From: Calditrichia bacterium
GTDB taxonomy: Bacteria > Calditrichota > Calditrichia > Calditrichales > Calditrichaceae
Reading direction: 5' to 3'
Assembly: GCA_027039465.1 (NCBI GenBank)
Contig: JALWEA010000099.1
Coordinates: forward strand, 1,782 to 15,998
DNA length: 14,217 bases
The first letter of the stretch is position 1. The number at the start of each line of letters is the position of its first letter. The notes beneath the pieces were generated by a model. It was given only the letters and a program-made list of their open reading frames with translations. It searched no databases and was not told the origin of the DNA. The position numbers were made by a program, and so were the translations under genes. This document shows, piece by piece, positions 14,057 to 14,217 of the stretch.

Positions 14057-14217
14057 TCATTTGGATTCTTTCTTGTCAAACCTCTGCCAGAAATCTTTAA
14101 TGGCTTTCACATAATTCGTCGTGATTTCAACATCGCCGTGCTTTTGGAACCAATACTCCGGCAGCAAAATATTATACGCTTCATCGGCGAAACGTTCTCC
14201 GATCAAAATCAATATTA
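14057..14217 (-). CDS. C-terminal end of an unidentified protein (partial)
   Basis: The minus-strand frame is open from the window edge to a TGA at 14059-14057 and gives 52 residues, including ILILIGERFADEAYN, then LLPEYWFQKHGDVEI and YVKAIKDFWQRF. The composition is that of a normal soluble protein with a short charged tail. I do not recognise the family, and the start lies outside the window. The DUF1841 gene begins 105 bases downstream on the same strand with its own apparent promoter. Confidence 0.65.
   Translation of the reverse strand, partial: ILILIGERFADEAYNILLPEYWFQKHGDVEITTNYVKAIKDFWQRFDKKESK

Overview
The window reads like a piece of chromosome from a free-living, Gram-negative-type bacterium of the FCB group. 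A Calditrichota or Ignavibacteria-like lineage is the best guess. The strongest clue is the C-terminal tail of the large protease (a PNPFNP motif, a VYNVNGQKV strand and an ASGVYIYRL strand), which is the secretion/sorting tail typical of those phyla. Two lipoproteins with lipobox signal peptides and a beta-rich exported protein also imply an outer envelope. The phylum is inferred from protein style only; no rRNA is present.

Layout. The extreme left end holds the last codons of an upstream gene (1-54), followed by an exported beta-rich protein of unknown function (59-1174, +). After a repeat-filled gap (1175-1619) come two minus-strand genes: a 1453-residue secreted subtilase-like protein (1620-5981) and, upstream of it on the same strand, a lipoprotein with an FN3-like domain and a propeller-like region (6147-7460). 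The gap between them holds two strong plus-strand terminator hairpins and a minus-strand mini-ORF with a near-perfect Shine-Dalgarno. A 726-base gap (7461-8186) contains a promoter, a run of twelve G, a possible gene remnant and another repeat array.

Next is a plus-strand trio: a NodU/CmcH-family carbamoyltransferase (8187-10007), an SxtJ-family membrane protein (10000-10404) and a 52-residue DUF5989 protein (10421-10579). It corresponds to sxtI-sxtJ-sxtK of saxitoxin clusters, but no toxin-pathway gene is visible here. The trio probably adds a carbamoyl group to an envelope or secreted sugar-like product. A third repeat-filled gap (10580-11048) precedes an NCS2/AzgA-type purine permease (11049-12371). 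A small lipoprotein (12584-13204), tRNA-Leu(CAG) with its own promoter and terminator (minus), a DUF1841 protein (minus) and the 3' end of an unknown minus-strand gene complete the window.

The most unusual content is not a gene. Three intergenic gaps carry the same composite repeat, built in the same order from short-period arrays plus a 72-base core; it is plus-oriented at the left, truncated in the middle and inverted at the right. Inverted copies bracket the carbamoyltransferase trio, and one copy starts on the stop codon of the DUF5989 gene. A different short-period array encodes the hydrophobic core of a lipoprotein signal peptide. Base composition is mosaic: about 4.1-7.0 kb is much richer in A+T than its surroundings.
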